NCBI GenBank assembly: GCA_018816095.1
Contig: JAHIWP010000068.1
Coordinates: 1-32,672 of the forward strand
Direction: 5' to 3'
Length of the DNA: 32,672 bases
Source: Gammaproteobacteria bacterium
GTDB taxonomy: Bacteria; Pseudomonadota; Gammaproteobacteria; Pseudomonadales; Pseudomonadaceae
Positions 17,962 to 26,853 of this stretch are shown here, piece by piece; the stretch's first letter is position 1, and every line of letters starts with the position of its first letter. Position numbers and translations under genes: made by a program. The notes beneath the pieces were generated by a model, which did not search any database, had not been told where the DNA came from, and saw nothing but the letters and a program-made list of their open reading frames with translations.

Positions 17962-19596
17962 TCAGACCTTGAATCGGCTAACGCCGCTACGCAGGCTACC
18001 GGCTACCTGGTTCAGCTCATCAATCGCAGCGCCGGCCTGGCGCAGCGAATCCACCGTCTGGCCGCTGGCTTCGCTCAACTGCACCAGCGCCTGATTAATC
18101 TGCTCGGCCCCCGTCGCCTGGGCCTGCATGCCCTCGTCAACCATCTGCACCCGCGGCGCCAACGCCTGCACCTGATGAATGATCTGCGTCAGCTGATCAC
18201 CGACCTGGGCCATTTCGCTATTCCCTCGGCGCACCTCTTCGGAGAACTTGTCCATGCCCATAACACCGGCCGACACCGCTGACTGGATCTCGCGCACCAT
18301 TTGTTCAATGTCATAGGTAGCGACCGCCGTCTGATCGGCCAGGCGACGCACCTGGGTGGCCACCACGGCAAAGCCACGGCCGTATTCGCCTGCTTTCTCG
18401 GCCTCAATCGCGGCGTTCAGGGACAGCAGATTGGTCTGATCCGCCACTTTGACGATGGTGGTCACCACATGATTGATGTTGCCCGCCTTCTCATTGAGGA
18501 TCGCCAGCTTGGCATTCACCACCTCCGCAGCCCCCATCACATGGCGCATTACATCTTCCATGCGGGCCAGACCTAACTGACCCGAACCGGCCAGCACCGA
18601 GGTGTGTTCGGCGGTACCGGACACCTCACTCATGGTGCGCACCAGGTCGCGCGACGTTGCGGCAATCTCCCGCGAGGTGGCACCGATTTCCGTGGTGGTG
18701 GCGGCCGTTTCAGTGGCCGTGGCTTGCTGCTGCCTGGACGTAGCCGCAATCTCGGTGATGGACGTGGTCATCTGCACTGCCGAGCGCTGCGCTTGGGCCA
18801 CCAGGGTCTTGAGCTCATCAGCCATGCTGTTAAAGCCTTCCTCGATGGCATTGAACTCATCCCGCCGGCCCATATCCAAACGCGCCGAAAGGTCACCGGA
18901 ACCAAGCTTCTTGAAGGTCTCCACCACGGCAATGATGGGCAAGCTAATCGCCCGCTGCAGACTCACTGAACTGAGAATAGCCACGCCCAGAACAATCAGA
19001 ATGGCCAGCACCAGGCTCAATTTGGTTGAGCCAACCTCAGTCACAATCTGCTGCACCGCCTGCTCAGCAGATTGCCGGTTCAATTCGAACAATTGGCTCA
19101 AGACCGCGCGGGCCTCTGTCCAGGCCGGCAACAGCTGCTCACGGCCCAACTGCGAAGCCTCCTCGGCACGCCCGGCGGCAATCAACTCAAGAAATTGAGC
19201 ATGCAGCGTCAGGTACTGATCACGCTTTAGCACGAAACGCTGCGCTTCAGCACGTTCCGCCTCACTGCTGATGGTGTTCTGGTAATCCGCCCAGGTTGTC
19301 TCCAGGCGCTGCAACAGCTCTTCGAAGGTTTTACGCTCGGCGGCACTCAGGCTCAGACCGGCCGCGCCCTCCTGGCTAACGATCAGCAGGCGCTGGCTTT
19401 CCAGCAGATGATCAGCCCAGGCCAGCCGCGCCAAGCCGACCAACTGCATACCCGGCGCAGCCGATGTACTCACCTTGATCGCGGCCTGCTCGACTGTCGC
19501 CAAGCGGTAATAGGCGGTGGCAGATAGCAGCAGAAGGATCACGACCACCACAGAAAAGCTCGCGATGATGCGTTGCCGGACAGTCAAGTTCTTCAC
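17962..19596 (-). CDS. wspA: WspA, methyl-accepting surface-sensing receptor
   Basis: A 544-aa inner-membrane chemoreceptor. Transmembrane helix 1 is at about 11-29, a four-helix periplasmic domain at about 30-190 and TM2 at about 193-213. HAMP follows at about 214-266 and then the cytoplasmic signalling hairpin, with the tip around AEKAGEYGRGFAVVATQVRRLA. It senses surface contact or envelope stress and drives WspE. I take GTG at 19596 as the start: GGGGA lies just upstream and the protein then begins MKNLTVRQRI, like other WspA proteins. The frame is open 126 bases further upstream, but that extension would add residues before the first transmembrane helix. First gene of the wsp operon. Confidence 0.96.
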   Translation of the reverse strand: MKNLTVRQRIIASFSVVVVILLLLSATAYYRLATVEQAAIKVSTSAAPGMQLVGLARLAWADHLLESQRLLIVSQEGAAGLSLSAAERKTFEELLQRLETTWADYQNTISSEAERAEAQRFVLKRDQYLTLHAQFLELIAAGRAEEASQLGREQLLPAWTEARAVLSQLFELNRQSAEQAVQQIVTEVGSTKLSLVLAILIVLGVAILSSVSLQRAISLPIIAVVETFKKLGSGDLSARLDMGRRDEFNAIEEGFNSMADELKTLVAQAQRSAVQMTTSITEIAATSRQQQATATETAATTTEIGATSREIAATSRDLVRTMSEVSGTAEHTSVLAGSGQLGLARMEDVMRHVMGAAEVVNAKLAILNEKAGNINHVVTTIVKVADQTNLLSLNAAIEAEKAGEYGRGFAVVATQVRRLADQTAVATYDIEQMVREIQSAVSAGVMGMDKFSEEVRRGNSEMAQVGDQLTQIIHQVQALAPRVQMVDEGMQAQATGAEQINQALVQLSEASGQTVDSLRQAGAAIDELNQVAGSLRSGVSRFKV

Positions 19597-19663
19597 AATA
19601 TTCCCCACTCGGTTAAACGCACCCGGCCAGCCACAGGCTGATCGCGGATAAATAGATGCAAGG

Positions 19664-19692
19664 ACTCTAGAGATTGCCCTAGCCAGCGGCAA
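19664..19692 (-). promoter_or_regulatory. Candidate wsp operon promoter
   Basis: On the minus strand TTGCCG (19692-19687) and TAGAGT (19669-19664) are 17 bases apart, about 68 bases before the wspA GTG. It is a reasonable sigma-70-like match but unproven. The 286-base gap 19597-19882 between the secreted-protein gene and wspA shows no gene and no clear terminator. Confidence 0.3.
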
Positions 19693-19882
19693 GCCTTGAA
19701 ACAGCAGGAAAGACAAAGGCACCGACTCTCAGCCCGCGCCCTGCAAACAACTGAGCCACGCCACCGCCAAAGCAAAGGGTCGGCGTCGCTGCTGCCCGCC
19801 TTGATATTTGTCGCGTGCACCAGGCTCAAGCCCTCGCCAGCGGTGTGACCTCCGTACGGGCAACCTGCTCCCAGGCGGATAA

Positions 19883-20677
19883 TTATTGAGCCCGTAGACG
19901 CAGCAACTGGTCAGCCAGCTCGGCTGCATGCCGCTCGACCACCAACGGCACCAGATTGTCGCTGTAGCCAACCAGACGCGCGTAGATAAACGTCCAGCGC
20001 GTCAGCGCTCGCTGTAATCGCTGCTGCTGCGCCTGCGTCAGTTCAGGGGCCAGGCTGGCGAGTTCGCCATCGACCTGCTTGGCCAGCACATCGATATCCT
20101 GATTCAGGTAATGCGCCTGTTGCTCAGGCAAGGTCTCGATACCGCCGACATAGGCACGCGCGGTGTAGCGCGCCGCCAGGTATTGCACCTTGGCCGGCAG
20201 GCTTTGCAAACGCAGATCCGCCGGCGGCAGTGGCTGCGCCAGACTTTTGAGCAGCTGTAGCTCAAGCGTTTCAAGTGCCACCAGCAACTCACGCTGGGCC
20301 TTGCTGTATTGGAAGTTGAACGCCCACGGCAGGTCTGGCTCGCCGGGGTTATACGCCAGCGTTTGCTCAACCAGCGTAATAAAGACGGCCAGCGGCGGCT
20401 GCAGTTGCGCCATCGCCAAACGCGCGGAGTCGGTTAAGGGCTGCGCCTGCAAGGTCTCCACGCTCACACGCAATTTATCCAGATCAACCTGCACCTTAGT
20501 CGCCAGCTCGGCATAGCCACCTTCACCACGATGCACAAACAGATCCGTGCCGGCGCGAAACACCTGCACCTGCGCCAGCTGTACCTGCGTCAGCGCTACA
20601 TCAGGAGCAGCCTGCAATAACTGACTGACACCCAGCAACCCCAGCAAAAGCAGGCAGGCCTTGTACAAGCGACGCAT
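19883..20677 (-). CDS. Secreted helical protein of unknown function upstream of wspA
   Basis: A 264-aa protein with a clean signal peptide (MRRLYKACLLLLGLLGVSQLLQA, probable cleavage after residue 23) and no further membrane segment, so probably periplasmic. The mature part is almost entirely predicted helix, with long Leu/Ala/Gln-rich amphipathic stretches and two WxF motifs (LPWAFNFQYSKAQ near 117-129; LTRWTFIYARLVGYSDN near 226-242). This resembles the all-helical periplasmic sensor domains of chemoreceptors, but I cannot assign a family. It is on the same strand as wspA, 286 bases before it, and divergent from the LysR gene. Only a weak ribosome site (GGA) precedes the start. Confidence 0.8.
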   Translation of the reverse strand: MRRLYKACLLLLGLLGVSQLLQAAPDVALTQVQLAQVQVFRAGTDLFVHRGEGGYAELATKVQVDLDKLRVSVETLQAQPLTDSARLAMAQLQPPLAVFITLVEQTLAYNPGEPDLPWAFNFQYSKAQRELLVALETLELQLLKSLAQPLPPADLRLQSLPAKVQYLAARYTARAYVGGIETLPEQQAHYLNQDIDVLAKQVDGELASLAPELTQAQQQRLQRALTRWTFIYARLVGYSDNLVPLVVERHAAELADQLLRLRAQ

Positions 20678-20841
20678 TGATTACTCATCCACAACATGAA
20701 GGGCGCCGAGTATAGGGACGTGGTCTCAACACGGCCAACACTCCCCTAGGCAACCACACACATTCGTTATAAAAGAACACACCAGCCTTCGTTCGATAAA
20801 TCACAAACCCTGACACATCTCTCGCCGCGAGCTACCGCCGC

Positions 20842-21753
20842 ATGATGACCCTACGCCAGATCCGCCATTTCATTGCCGTCGCCGAGACCGGCTCGATCTC
20901 CGCCGCCGCCCAGGCGGTGTTTATTTCACAATCGACCCTGACCTTAGCGATCCAGCAACTGGAGGAAGAAATAGGCGTCAGCCTGTTCAACCGCCACGCC
21001 AAAGGCATGAGCCTGACCCACCAGGGCCACCAATTCCTACGCCAGGCGCACTTGATTCTGGCCACCGTGGACAACGCCAAGCGCAGCTTGCAACAGAGCA
21101 CCGATCAGGTTGCGGGCAGCCTGACCATTGGCGTAACCAGCCTGGTAGCCGGGTACTACCTGGCCGACCTGATCACCCGTTTTCAGCGCGCCTTTCCCAA
21201 CGTGCAAACCCGCGTGGTCGAGGACGAGCGCCCGTATATCGAGCACCTGTTGGTCAGCGGCGAGATCGATGTTGGCGTACTGATCCTCTCCAACCTAGAG
21301 GACCGCCACGCGCTGCAGACGGAGGTACTGACCCACTCGCCGCATCGACTATGGCTGCCGGCGCGCCATCCGTTACTGGAGCGCGACAGCATCAGCCTGG
21401 CGGATGTGGCCAGCGAACCGCTGATTCAACTCAACGCCGATGAAATGGGGCTGCACACCCAACGCCTGTGGAGCCGCGCCGGCATGACGCCGAACGTCAC
21501 CCTGCGCACCGCCTCAGTGGAAGCGGTGCGCAGCCTGGTGGCGGCGGGCCTTGGCCTGTCGATTCAGCCGGACATGACCTACCGCCCCTGGTCACTGGAA
21601 GGCGACATTATCGAAGCCTTGCCGCTGGTCGACCTGAGCGAGCCAATGGATGTTGGCCTGGCTTGGCGCCGAGGCACCGCGCGGCCCGCGTTAGTTGACC
21701 CGTTTCTCTCCGTGGCACGCGAACAACCGCACGGCCGCAAGGTTTCGATTTAA
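20842..21753 (+). CDS. LysR-family transcriptional regulator
   Basis: A 303-aa LysR-type regulator. The winged helix-turn-helix is at the N-terminus (about 4-63: LRQIRHFIAVAETGSISAAAQAVFISQSTLTLAIQQLEEEIGVSLFNR), followed by a linker helix and a periplasmic-binding-like effector domain (about 90-295). It lies immediately upstream of, and in the same direction as, the aldehyde dehydrogenase-ABC transporter locus, so it is the likely regulator of that operon, perhaps responding to a polyamine or its aldehyde. Two adjacent ATG codons are possible starts; neither has a strong ribosome site. The 164-base gap 20678-20841 to the divergent secreted-protein gene holds no recognisable gene. Confidence 0.93.
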   Translation: MMTLRQIRHFIAVAETGSISAAAQAVFISQSTLTLAIQQLEEEIGVSLFNRHAKGMSLTHQGHQFLRQAHLILATVDNAKRSLQQSTDQVAGSLTIGVTSLVAGYYLADLITRFQRAFPNVQTRVVEDERPYIEHLLVSGEIDVGVLILSNLEDRHALQTEVLTHSPHRLWLPARHPLLERDSISLADVASEPLIQLNADEMGLHTQRLWSRAGMTPNVTLRTASVEAVRSLVAAGLGLSIQPDMTYRPWSLEGDIIEALPLVDLSEPMDVGLAWRRGTARPALVDPFLSVAREQPHGRKVSI

Positions 21754-21765
21754 TCGAACGCTGCT

Positions 21766-21809
21766 TTCAATATTAAGAATTTGTCGCCCCCTGTACCGGA
21801 CTCTAGTCT
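21766..21809 (+). promoter_or_regulatory. Candidate promoter and LysR-type box of the polyamine operon
   Basis: TTGTCG (21781-21786) and TAGTCT (21804-21809) are exactly 17 bases apart, a plausible sigma-70 promoter 46 bases before the dehydrogenase start. Directly upstream lies the dyad TTC-N8-GAA (21766-21779) with an AT-rich centre. It fits the T-N11-A style of LysR boxes and abuts the -35, as expected for an activator site. Not experimentally supported. Confidence 0.4.
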
Positions 21810-21855
21810 CAGCTGCATATGGACGCAGGCGCTCCGGACAAGAACTGGAGCCGTT

Positions 21856-23343
21856 ATGCAGGTAGAAACTAAAAAAAGAAGTCCGAAAATGTCCGAGCCA
21901 ACCCTGTACAGCGCATTGCTGATCGACGGCCAGCTGGTCGCCGGAGAAGGTTTGGCCGAAGCCATCATTAACCCCGCCAACGGCGACGTACTCACATCTA
22001 TTGCCGAAGCCTCGCTGGAGCAGGTGGAAGCTGCCGTACAGGCCGCCCACCGTGCCTTTGCGAGTTGGTCACGCACCACGCCAGCCCAACGCGCAACTGC
22101 CTTGCTTGCCATCGCCGACGCCATCGAACAGAACGCAGAACAGCTGGCCCGCCTGGAGTCGCTGAACTGCGGCAAACCGCTGCACCTGGCCCGCCAGGAC
22201 GATATTCCCGCAACCGCCGACGCATTCCGCTTCTTCGCAGGTGCCGTGCGCTGCCAGCAAGGGCAGCTGGCGGGTGAATACGTGCCTGGCCACACCAGCA
22301 TGGTGCGCCGCGATCCGGTTGGCGTGGTCGCCTCCATCGCACCGTGGAACTACCCGCTGATGATGGCCGCCTGGAAGATCGCCCCAGCCTTAGCGGCCGG
22401 CAATACGCTGATTTTCAAACCGTCCGAACACACGCCGCTGTCGATTCTGGCACTGGCCCCGGCACTCGCACAGATCCTCCCGCCGGGGGTGTTGAACATT
22501 ATTTGCGGTGGTGGCGAAGGCGTCGGCAGCCAGCTGGTCGGCCACCCACGGGTGCGCATGGTGTCGCTGACCGGCGATATCGTCACAGGGCAGAAGATCC
22601 TGCAGAGCGCCGCACGCACGCTGAAACGCACACATCTGGAGCTGGGCGGCAAGGCGCCGGTGATCGTCTGCAATGACGCTGATATAGAAGCTGTGGTCGA
22701 GGGTATCCGTACCCATGGCTACTACAACGCAGGCCAAGACTGCACAGCGGCCTGCCGCATCTACGCCCAGGCAGGCATTCATGACCGCTTGGTGGCCGAA
22801 CTAGGTGATGCCGTAGCGAGCATCAGCTTCGCCCGCAAGAAGGACAGCGACAATCAGATCGGCCCGCTGATCAGTGCACGCCAGCGCGATCGTGTGGCCA
22901 GCTTTGTTGAGCGAGCGCTGGGTCAGCCACACATCGAGCGCGTTACCGGCGCAGCCGTGCACTCCGGCCCCGGCTTCTACTATCAGCCAACCTTGCTCGC
23001 AGGCTGCAAGCAGGGCGACGAGATTGTTCAACGCGAGGTATTCGGCCCGGTGGTCACCGTTACCCGCTTCGACCAGTTGAGCCAAGCGGTGGACTGGGCC
23101 AACGACTCTGAATACGGCCTGGCCAGTTCGGTATGGACGCAGAACCTGGACAAGGCCATGCAGGTTGCCGCACGCCTGCAATACGGCTGCACCTGGATTA
23201 ACACCCATTTCATGCTGGCCAGCGAGATGCCGCATGGCGGACTCAAGCGCTCCGGCTATGGCAAGGATCTGTCCAGCGACTCACTGCAGGATTACAGCGT
23301 GGTGCGCCACATCATGGCACGCCACGGACAACAACTAGACTGA
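21856..23343 (+). CDS. Aldehyde dehydrogenase, PatD-like paralogue
   Basis: A 495-aa NAD(P)-dependent aldehyde dehydrogenase. The catalytic Cys296 lies in [10 protein letters not shown] and the general-base Glu262 in LELGGK. The cofactor-binding segments [21 protein letters not shown] and SLTGDIVTG are intact. It resembles PatD-type gamma-aminobutyraldehyde dehydrogenases and the second dehydrogenase at 27733, to which it is clearly paralogous but not near-identical. The substrate is probably an amino-aldehyde from polyamine breakdown. GGAG lies five bases before the ATG at 21856; a second in-frame ATG at 21889 is possible, and the extra N-terminal residues are not shared with the paralogue. 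First gene after the LysR regulator. Confidence 0.93.
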   Translation: MQVETKKRSPKMSEPTLYSALLIDGQLVAGEGLAEAIINPANGDVLTSIAEASLEQVEAAVQAAHRAFASWSRTTPAQRATALLAIADAIEQNAEQLARLESLNCGKPLHLARQDDIPATADAFRFFAGAVRCQQGQLAGEYVPGHTSMVRRDPVGVVASIAPWNYPLMMAAWKIAPALAAGNTLIFKPSEHTPLSILALAPALAQILPPGVLNIICGGGEGVGSQLVGHPRVRMVSLTGDIVTGQKILQSAARTLKRTHLELGGKAPVIVCNDADIEAVVEGIRTHGYYNAGQDCTAACRIYAQAGIHDRLVAELGDAVASISFARKKDSDNQIGPLISARQRDRVASFVERALGQPHIERVTGAAVHSGPGFYYQPTLLAGCKQGDEIVQREVFGPVVTVTRFDQLSQAVDWANDSEYGLASSVWTQNLDKAMQVAARLQYGCTWINTHFMLASEMPHGGLKRSGYGKDLSSDSLQDYSVVRHIMARHGQQLD

Positions 23344-23420
23344 CTAACACCCATTCGGCAGCGGTCTTGCCGACAGACATTCACTGCCCTAATAACAGCC
23401 CAAAAGAAGAGGGAATTCCG

Positions 23421-24572
23421 ATGTCCGCGCACAAAACCGCAGTGCTTAGCGCACTTACAACCGCCCTGTTGGCCATCAGTGCCGCACAGGCCGCCGAACC
23501 ACTGAAAACCCTCGGCGCAGCCGAAGGCCAAGTCGACATCATTGCCTGGCCCGGCTATATCGAACGCGGTGAAACCGACAAAGGCTATGACTGGGTCACC
23601 CAGTTCGAGGCCGACAGTGGCTGCAAGGTCAACGTTAAAACCGCCGCCACCTCCGACGAGATGGTCAGCCTGATGGCCAAAGGTGGCTATGACCTGGTCA
23701 CGGCTTCCGGCGATGCTTCGCTGCGCCTGGTGGCAGGTAAACGGGTACAGCCGATCAACACCGCCCTGATCCCGAACTGGACCAACGTCGACGAACGGCT
23801 CAAGGATGCACCTTGGCATACCGTGGCCGGTCAGCACTACGGCACCCCCTACCAGTGGGGCCCGAATGTGCTGATGTACAACAGCGACGTATTCAAGACC
23901 GCACCAACTAGCTGGTCTGTGGTGTTCAAGGAACAGAACCTGCCAGATGGGAAAAGTAACAAAGGCCGTGTACAGGCCTATGACGGCCCGATCTATATCG
24001 CCGATGCCGCGCTGTATCTGAAGGCTAGCAAACCCGAGTTAGGCATCAACGATCCGTATCAGCTCACCGAAGCCCAGTACGCCGCCGTGCTGGATGTGCT
24101 GCGCGCTCAACAACCGCTGATTCACCGCTACTGGCACGATGCGACTGTGCAAATGAGCGATTTCAAGAACGAAGGCGTCATGGCCTCTGGTTCATGGCCG
24201 TACCAGGTCAATGCCCTGCAACTGGAAACACAGCCAATTGCCTCCACCGTGCCTGTTGAGGGCGCCACCGGCTGGGCCGACACCACCATGCTACATGCTG
24301 AGGCCAAGCACCCCGTCTGTGCCTACAAATGGATGGACTGGTCGCTACAGCCCAAGGTCCAGGGTGACGTTGCGTCCTGGTTTGGCTCACTGCCAGCGGT
24401 ACCCACTGCCTGCAAGGACAACCAACTGCTCGGCGCCGAAGGTTGCAAGGTCAACGGCTTCGACAACTTCGAGAAAATTGCCTTCTGGAAAACTCCGCAG
24501 TCCGAGGGCGGCAAGTACGTGCCTTATAGCCGCTGGACCCAAGACTACATCGCCATCATGGGCGGTCGCTAA
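23421..24572 (+). CDS. ydcS: YdcS-like ABC transporter substrate-binding protein
   Basis: A 383-aa periplasmic binding protein with a signal peptide (probable cleavage AQA/AEP after residue 24). The mature part contains VDIIAWPGYIERGETDKGYDWV, KVNVKTAATSDEMV and DLVTASGDASLRLVAGKRVQPINT, closely like E. coli YdcS of the putative spermidine/putrescine importer YdcSTUV. It binds the ligand and delivers it to the two permeases. The start at 23421 has GAGGGA at good distance. It follows the dehydrogenase after 77 bases. A 306-base repeat-rich gap separates it from the ATPase gene, which may let the binding protein be made in excess. Confidence 0.93.
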   Translation: MSAHKTAVLSALTTALLAISAAQAAEPLKTLGAAEGQVDIIAWPGYIERGETDKGYDWVTQFEADSGCKVNVKTAATSDEMVSLMAKGGYDLVTASGDASLRLVAGKRVQPINTALIPNWTNVDERLKDAPWHTVAGQHYGTPYQWGPNVLMYNSDVFKTAPTSWSVVFKEQNLPDGKSNKGRVQAYDGPIYIADAALYLKASKPELGINDPYQLTEAQYAAVLDVLRAQQPLIHRYWHDATVQMSDFKNEGVMASGSWPYQVNALQLETQPIASTVPVEGATGWADTTMLHAEAKHPVCAYKWMDWSLQPKVQGDVASWFGSLPAVPTACKDNQLLGAEGCKVNGFDNFEKIAFWKTPQSEGGKYVPYSRWTQDYIAIMGGR

Positions 24573-24590
24573 CAGCGAGTAAGGCTCTAC

Positions 24591-24692
24591 GTAGGATGGG
24601 TGGAGCACAGCGATATCCATCAACGAGTTCAGGCATACCACCCAGACCATCGCCCCAGTGGCGATGGGTATCGCCAGCTCAACCCATCCTAC
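24591..24692. repeat. Imperfect palindromic element (about 100 bp)
   Basis: GTAGGATGGGT at 24591-24601 is the exact reverse complement of ACCCATCCTAC at 24682-24692. The arms continue inward with mismatches (GAGC-GCGATA-CCATC on both sides), so nearly the whole segment can fold into one long hairpin. It resembles dispersed intergenic palindromes of Pseudomonas with GTAGG(A/G)TGG ends. It lies inside an operon, between the binding-protein and ATPase genes. Confidence 0.7.
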
Positions 24693-24729
24693 AAAGGCTC
24701 CTGAACCACCTGCTCTGTTGAGCCTCTGC

Positions 24730-24778
24730 GGTGGATGGATAGAACGCCATCCACCCTACGCTGCGGCAAGTCCGCAGC
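24730..24778. repeat. Two adjacent hairpins related to the 24591 element
   Basis: GGTGGATGG (24730-24738) pairs with CCATCCACC (24747-24755). The following CTACG makes its outer edge read CGTAGGGTGGATGG in reverse, like the arm of the element at 24591. GCTGCGG (24760-24766) then pairs with CCGCAGC (24772-24778). Together they look like a second, partial copy of the same repeat family. Confidence 0.6.
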
Positions 24779-24795
24779 GGTTAACCGTTGTACAT

Positions 24796-24852
24796 CCACC
24801 ACCGGCTCTTACGCCTTGTGTCGGCAAACCTAAACGGGAGAGACGGTGGTGG
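24796..24852 (+). repeat. Hairpin just before the ABC ATPase gene
   Basis: CCACCACCG (24796-24804) is the exact reverse complement of CGGTGGTGG (24844-24852), separated by 39 bases. The structure ends 26 bases before the ATPase ATG, leaving the ribosome site (GGAG) free. With the palindromes upstream it fills the 24573-24878 gap; there is no gene there. Confidence 0.5.
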
Positions 24853-24878
24853 GTGGCTTTTATCCTGGAGTTCGTGAA

Positions 24879-25907
24879 ATGACCCTTGCAGTGCAATTTA
24901 CCGATGTGTCCCGCGCGTTCGGCGACGTCAAAGCCGTCGACCGGGTGTCCATCGACATCCAGGATGGCGAATTCTTCTCCATGCTCGGCCCTTCCGGCTC
25001 GGGCAAAACCACCTGCCTGCGCCTGATCGCCGGCTTTGAGCAGCCCAGCGCTGGCTCCATTCGTATTCACGGCGTTGAGGCCGTCGGCCTTGCGCCCTAC
25101 CGCCGTGACGTCAACACGGTGTTCCAGGATTACGCTCTATTCCCACACATGAACGTGCTGGAAAACGTCGCCTACGGCCTCAAGGTCAAAGGTGTCGGCA
25201 AATCCGAGCGCCTGGCCCGCGCCGAAGAAGCCCTGGGCATGGTCGCCCTCGGCAGCTACGGCGGGCGTAAACCGGTACAGCTGTCCGGCGGCCAACGTCA
25301 GCGTGTGGCCTTAGCCCGCGCCCTGGTCAACCGCCCGCGGGTGCTGCTGCTTGACGAGCCGCTGGGCGCGCTGGACCTCAAGCTACGCGAGCAAATGCAG
25401 AGCGAGCTGAAAAAGCTGCAGCGGCAACTGGGCATCACCTTCATCTTCGTCACCCACGACCAGAGTGAAGCGCTGTCCATGTCGGACCGCGTGGCAGTAT
25501 TCAACAAGGGGCGCATCGAGCAGGTCGACACCCCACGCAACCTCTACATGAAACCGGCCACGCCGTTCGTAGCCGAGTTTGTCGGCACCTCCAACGTACT
25601 CAAAGGCGAGTTGGCCATGCAACTCAACGGCTCGCCGCTGCCCGTATCGATTCGTCCGGAACACACCCGCCTGGCAAACGGCGAAGCACTGGACAGCGAC
25701 GAGGTCGAGGTCAGCGGTCTGCTGCACGACATTCAGTACCAGGGGGCCTCAACGCGCTTCGAGATCCAGCTGGAGAACGGTCAGAACTTCTCCGTCAGTC
25801 AGGCCAACAATCAATGGCAACTGGACGACGCTCCGGTACAACAGGGCCAACGGGTGAGTGCGCGCTGGGCGCGTGGGGCCATGGTCGGCCTGCGCGAGGA
25901 GATGTGA
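24879..25907 (+). CDS. ydcT: YdcT-like ABC transporter ATP-binding protein
   Basis: A 342-aa cytosolic ATPase of a polyamine-type importer. Walker A GPSGSGKT is at 38-45, the Q-loop at VFQDYALFPH (81-90), the signature LSGGQ at 135-139, Walker B LLLDEP at 156-161 and the H-loop His at 193. A C-terminal TOBE-type domain (about 240-340), with ISIRPE-like VSIRPEHTRL, is typical of the PotA/YdcT group. The start at 24879 has GGAG eight bases upstream; the frame opens 33 bases earlier without a comparable site. Its stop is one base before the permease ATG, so translation is coupled. Confidence 0.96.
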   Translation: MTLAVQFTDVSRAFGDVKAVDRVSIDIQDGEFFSMLGPSGSGKTTCLRLIAGFEQPSAGSIRIHGVEAVGLAPYRRDVNTVFQDYALFPHMNVLENVAYGLKVKGVGKSERLARAEEALGMVALGSYGGRKPVQLSGGQRQRVALARALVNRPRVLLLDEPLGALDLKLREQMQSELKKLQRQLGITFIFVTHDQSEALSMSDRVAVFNKGRIEQVDTPRNLYMKPATPFVAEFVGTSNVLKGELAMQLNGSPLPVSIRPEHTRLANGEALDSDEVEVSGLLHDIQYQGASTRFEIQLENGQNFSVSQANNQWQLDDAPVQQGQRVSARWARGAMVGLREEM

Positions 25908-25908
25908 C

Positions 25909-26853
25909 ATGAGCAGCCAGAGCCTCGCCCTCGACAACCCAGGCGGCCTGCTACGGCGCCTGTCTGACCTGCTCTACCGCAAGCCAACGCTGTACCTGTC
26001 GATGCTGCTGATCCCGCCACTGCTGTGGTTCGGCGCAGTTTACCTGGGCTCGCTGCTGACCCTGCTGTGGCAAGGTTTCTACACCTTCGACGATTTCAGC
26101 ATGACGGTCACCCCGGACCTCACGCTGGCCAACTTCGCCGCCCTGTTCCAGGCGGCGAACTTCGACATCATCCTGCGCACCGTCAGCATGGCGGTGGCGG
26201 TGTCGATCGCCAGCGGCCTGGTGGCCTTCCCTATTGCCTATTACATGGCGCGCTACACCACAGGCAAGACCAAGGCGTTTTTCTACATCGCCGTGATGTT
26301 GCCGATGTGGGCCAGCTACATCATCAAGGCCTATGCCTGGACTCTGCTGCTGGCCAAAGGCGGCGTGGCCATGTGGTTTATCCAGGCGTTGCATCTGCAA
26401 CCACTGCTGGAGCTGATCCTCGGCATCCCCGGGGTGGGTGGCAACACCCTATCAACGTCACACCTGGGGCGGTTCCTGGTGTTTGTCTATATCTGGCTGC
26501 CATTTATGATCCTGCCCATCCAGGCCTCCCTGGAGCGTCTGCCGCCCTCCTTGCTGCAAGCCTCGGCCGACCTTGGTGCCAAACCTCGGCAGACCTTTAT
26601 GCAGGTGATTCTGCCGCTGTCGATCCCAGGTATCGCCGCCGGTTCGATCTTCACCTTCAGCCTGACCCTTGGTGACTTCATCGTGCCACAGCTGGTGGGC
26701 CCACCCGGGTTCTTCATCGGCAACATGGTGTATGCGCTACAGGGCTCGATCGGCAACATGCCTATGGCCGCCGCCTTTACTTTAGTGCCGATCGTGCTGA
26801 TCGCCGTCTACCTGTCCATCGTCAAACGTCTGGGGGCCTTCGATGCGCTCTAA
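25909..26853 (+). CDS. ydcU: YdcU-like ABC transporter permease
   Basis: A 314-aa inner-membrane permease of the PotB/YdcU type with about six hydrophobic helices. The first is at about 29-52, and a cluster around 80-160 includes [26 protein letters not shown]. The EAA-type cytoplasmic loop that docks the ATPase reads [28 protein letters not shown], with the conserved alanine/glycine pattern. GAGGAG from the end of the ATPase gene serves as ribosome site. It overlaps the next permease gene by 11 bases. Confidence 0.95.
   Translation: MSSQSLALDNPGGLLRRLSDLLYRKPTLYLSMLLIPPLLWFGAVYLGSLLTLLWQGFYTFDDFSMTVTPDLTLANFAALFQAANFDIILRTVSMAVAVSIASGLVAFPIAYYMARYTTGKTKAFFYIAVMLPMWASYIIKAYAWTLLLAKGGVAMWFIQALHLQPLLELILGIPGVGGNTLSTSHLGRFLVFVYIWLPFMILPIQASLERLPPSLLQASADLGAKPRQTFMQVILPLSIPGIAAGSIFTFSLTLGDFIVPQLVGPPGFFIGNMVYALQGSIGNMPMAAAFTLVPIVLIAVYLSIVKRLGAFDAL

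Noticed and set aside
19597-19722. Longer wspA start at 19722 (586 aa)
   Set aside because: The extra 42 residues come before the first transmembrane helix, do not resemble WspA N-termini, and the GTG at 19596 has a good ribosome site and yields the expected MKNLTVRQR start.
24573-24878. CRISPR array
   Set aside because: The repeats are inverted and imperfect, not regularly spaced direct repeats, and no cas genes are nearby.
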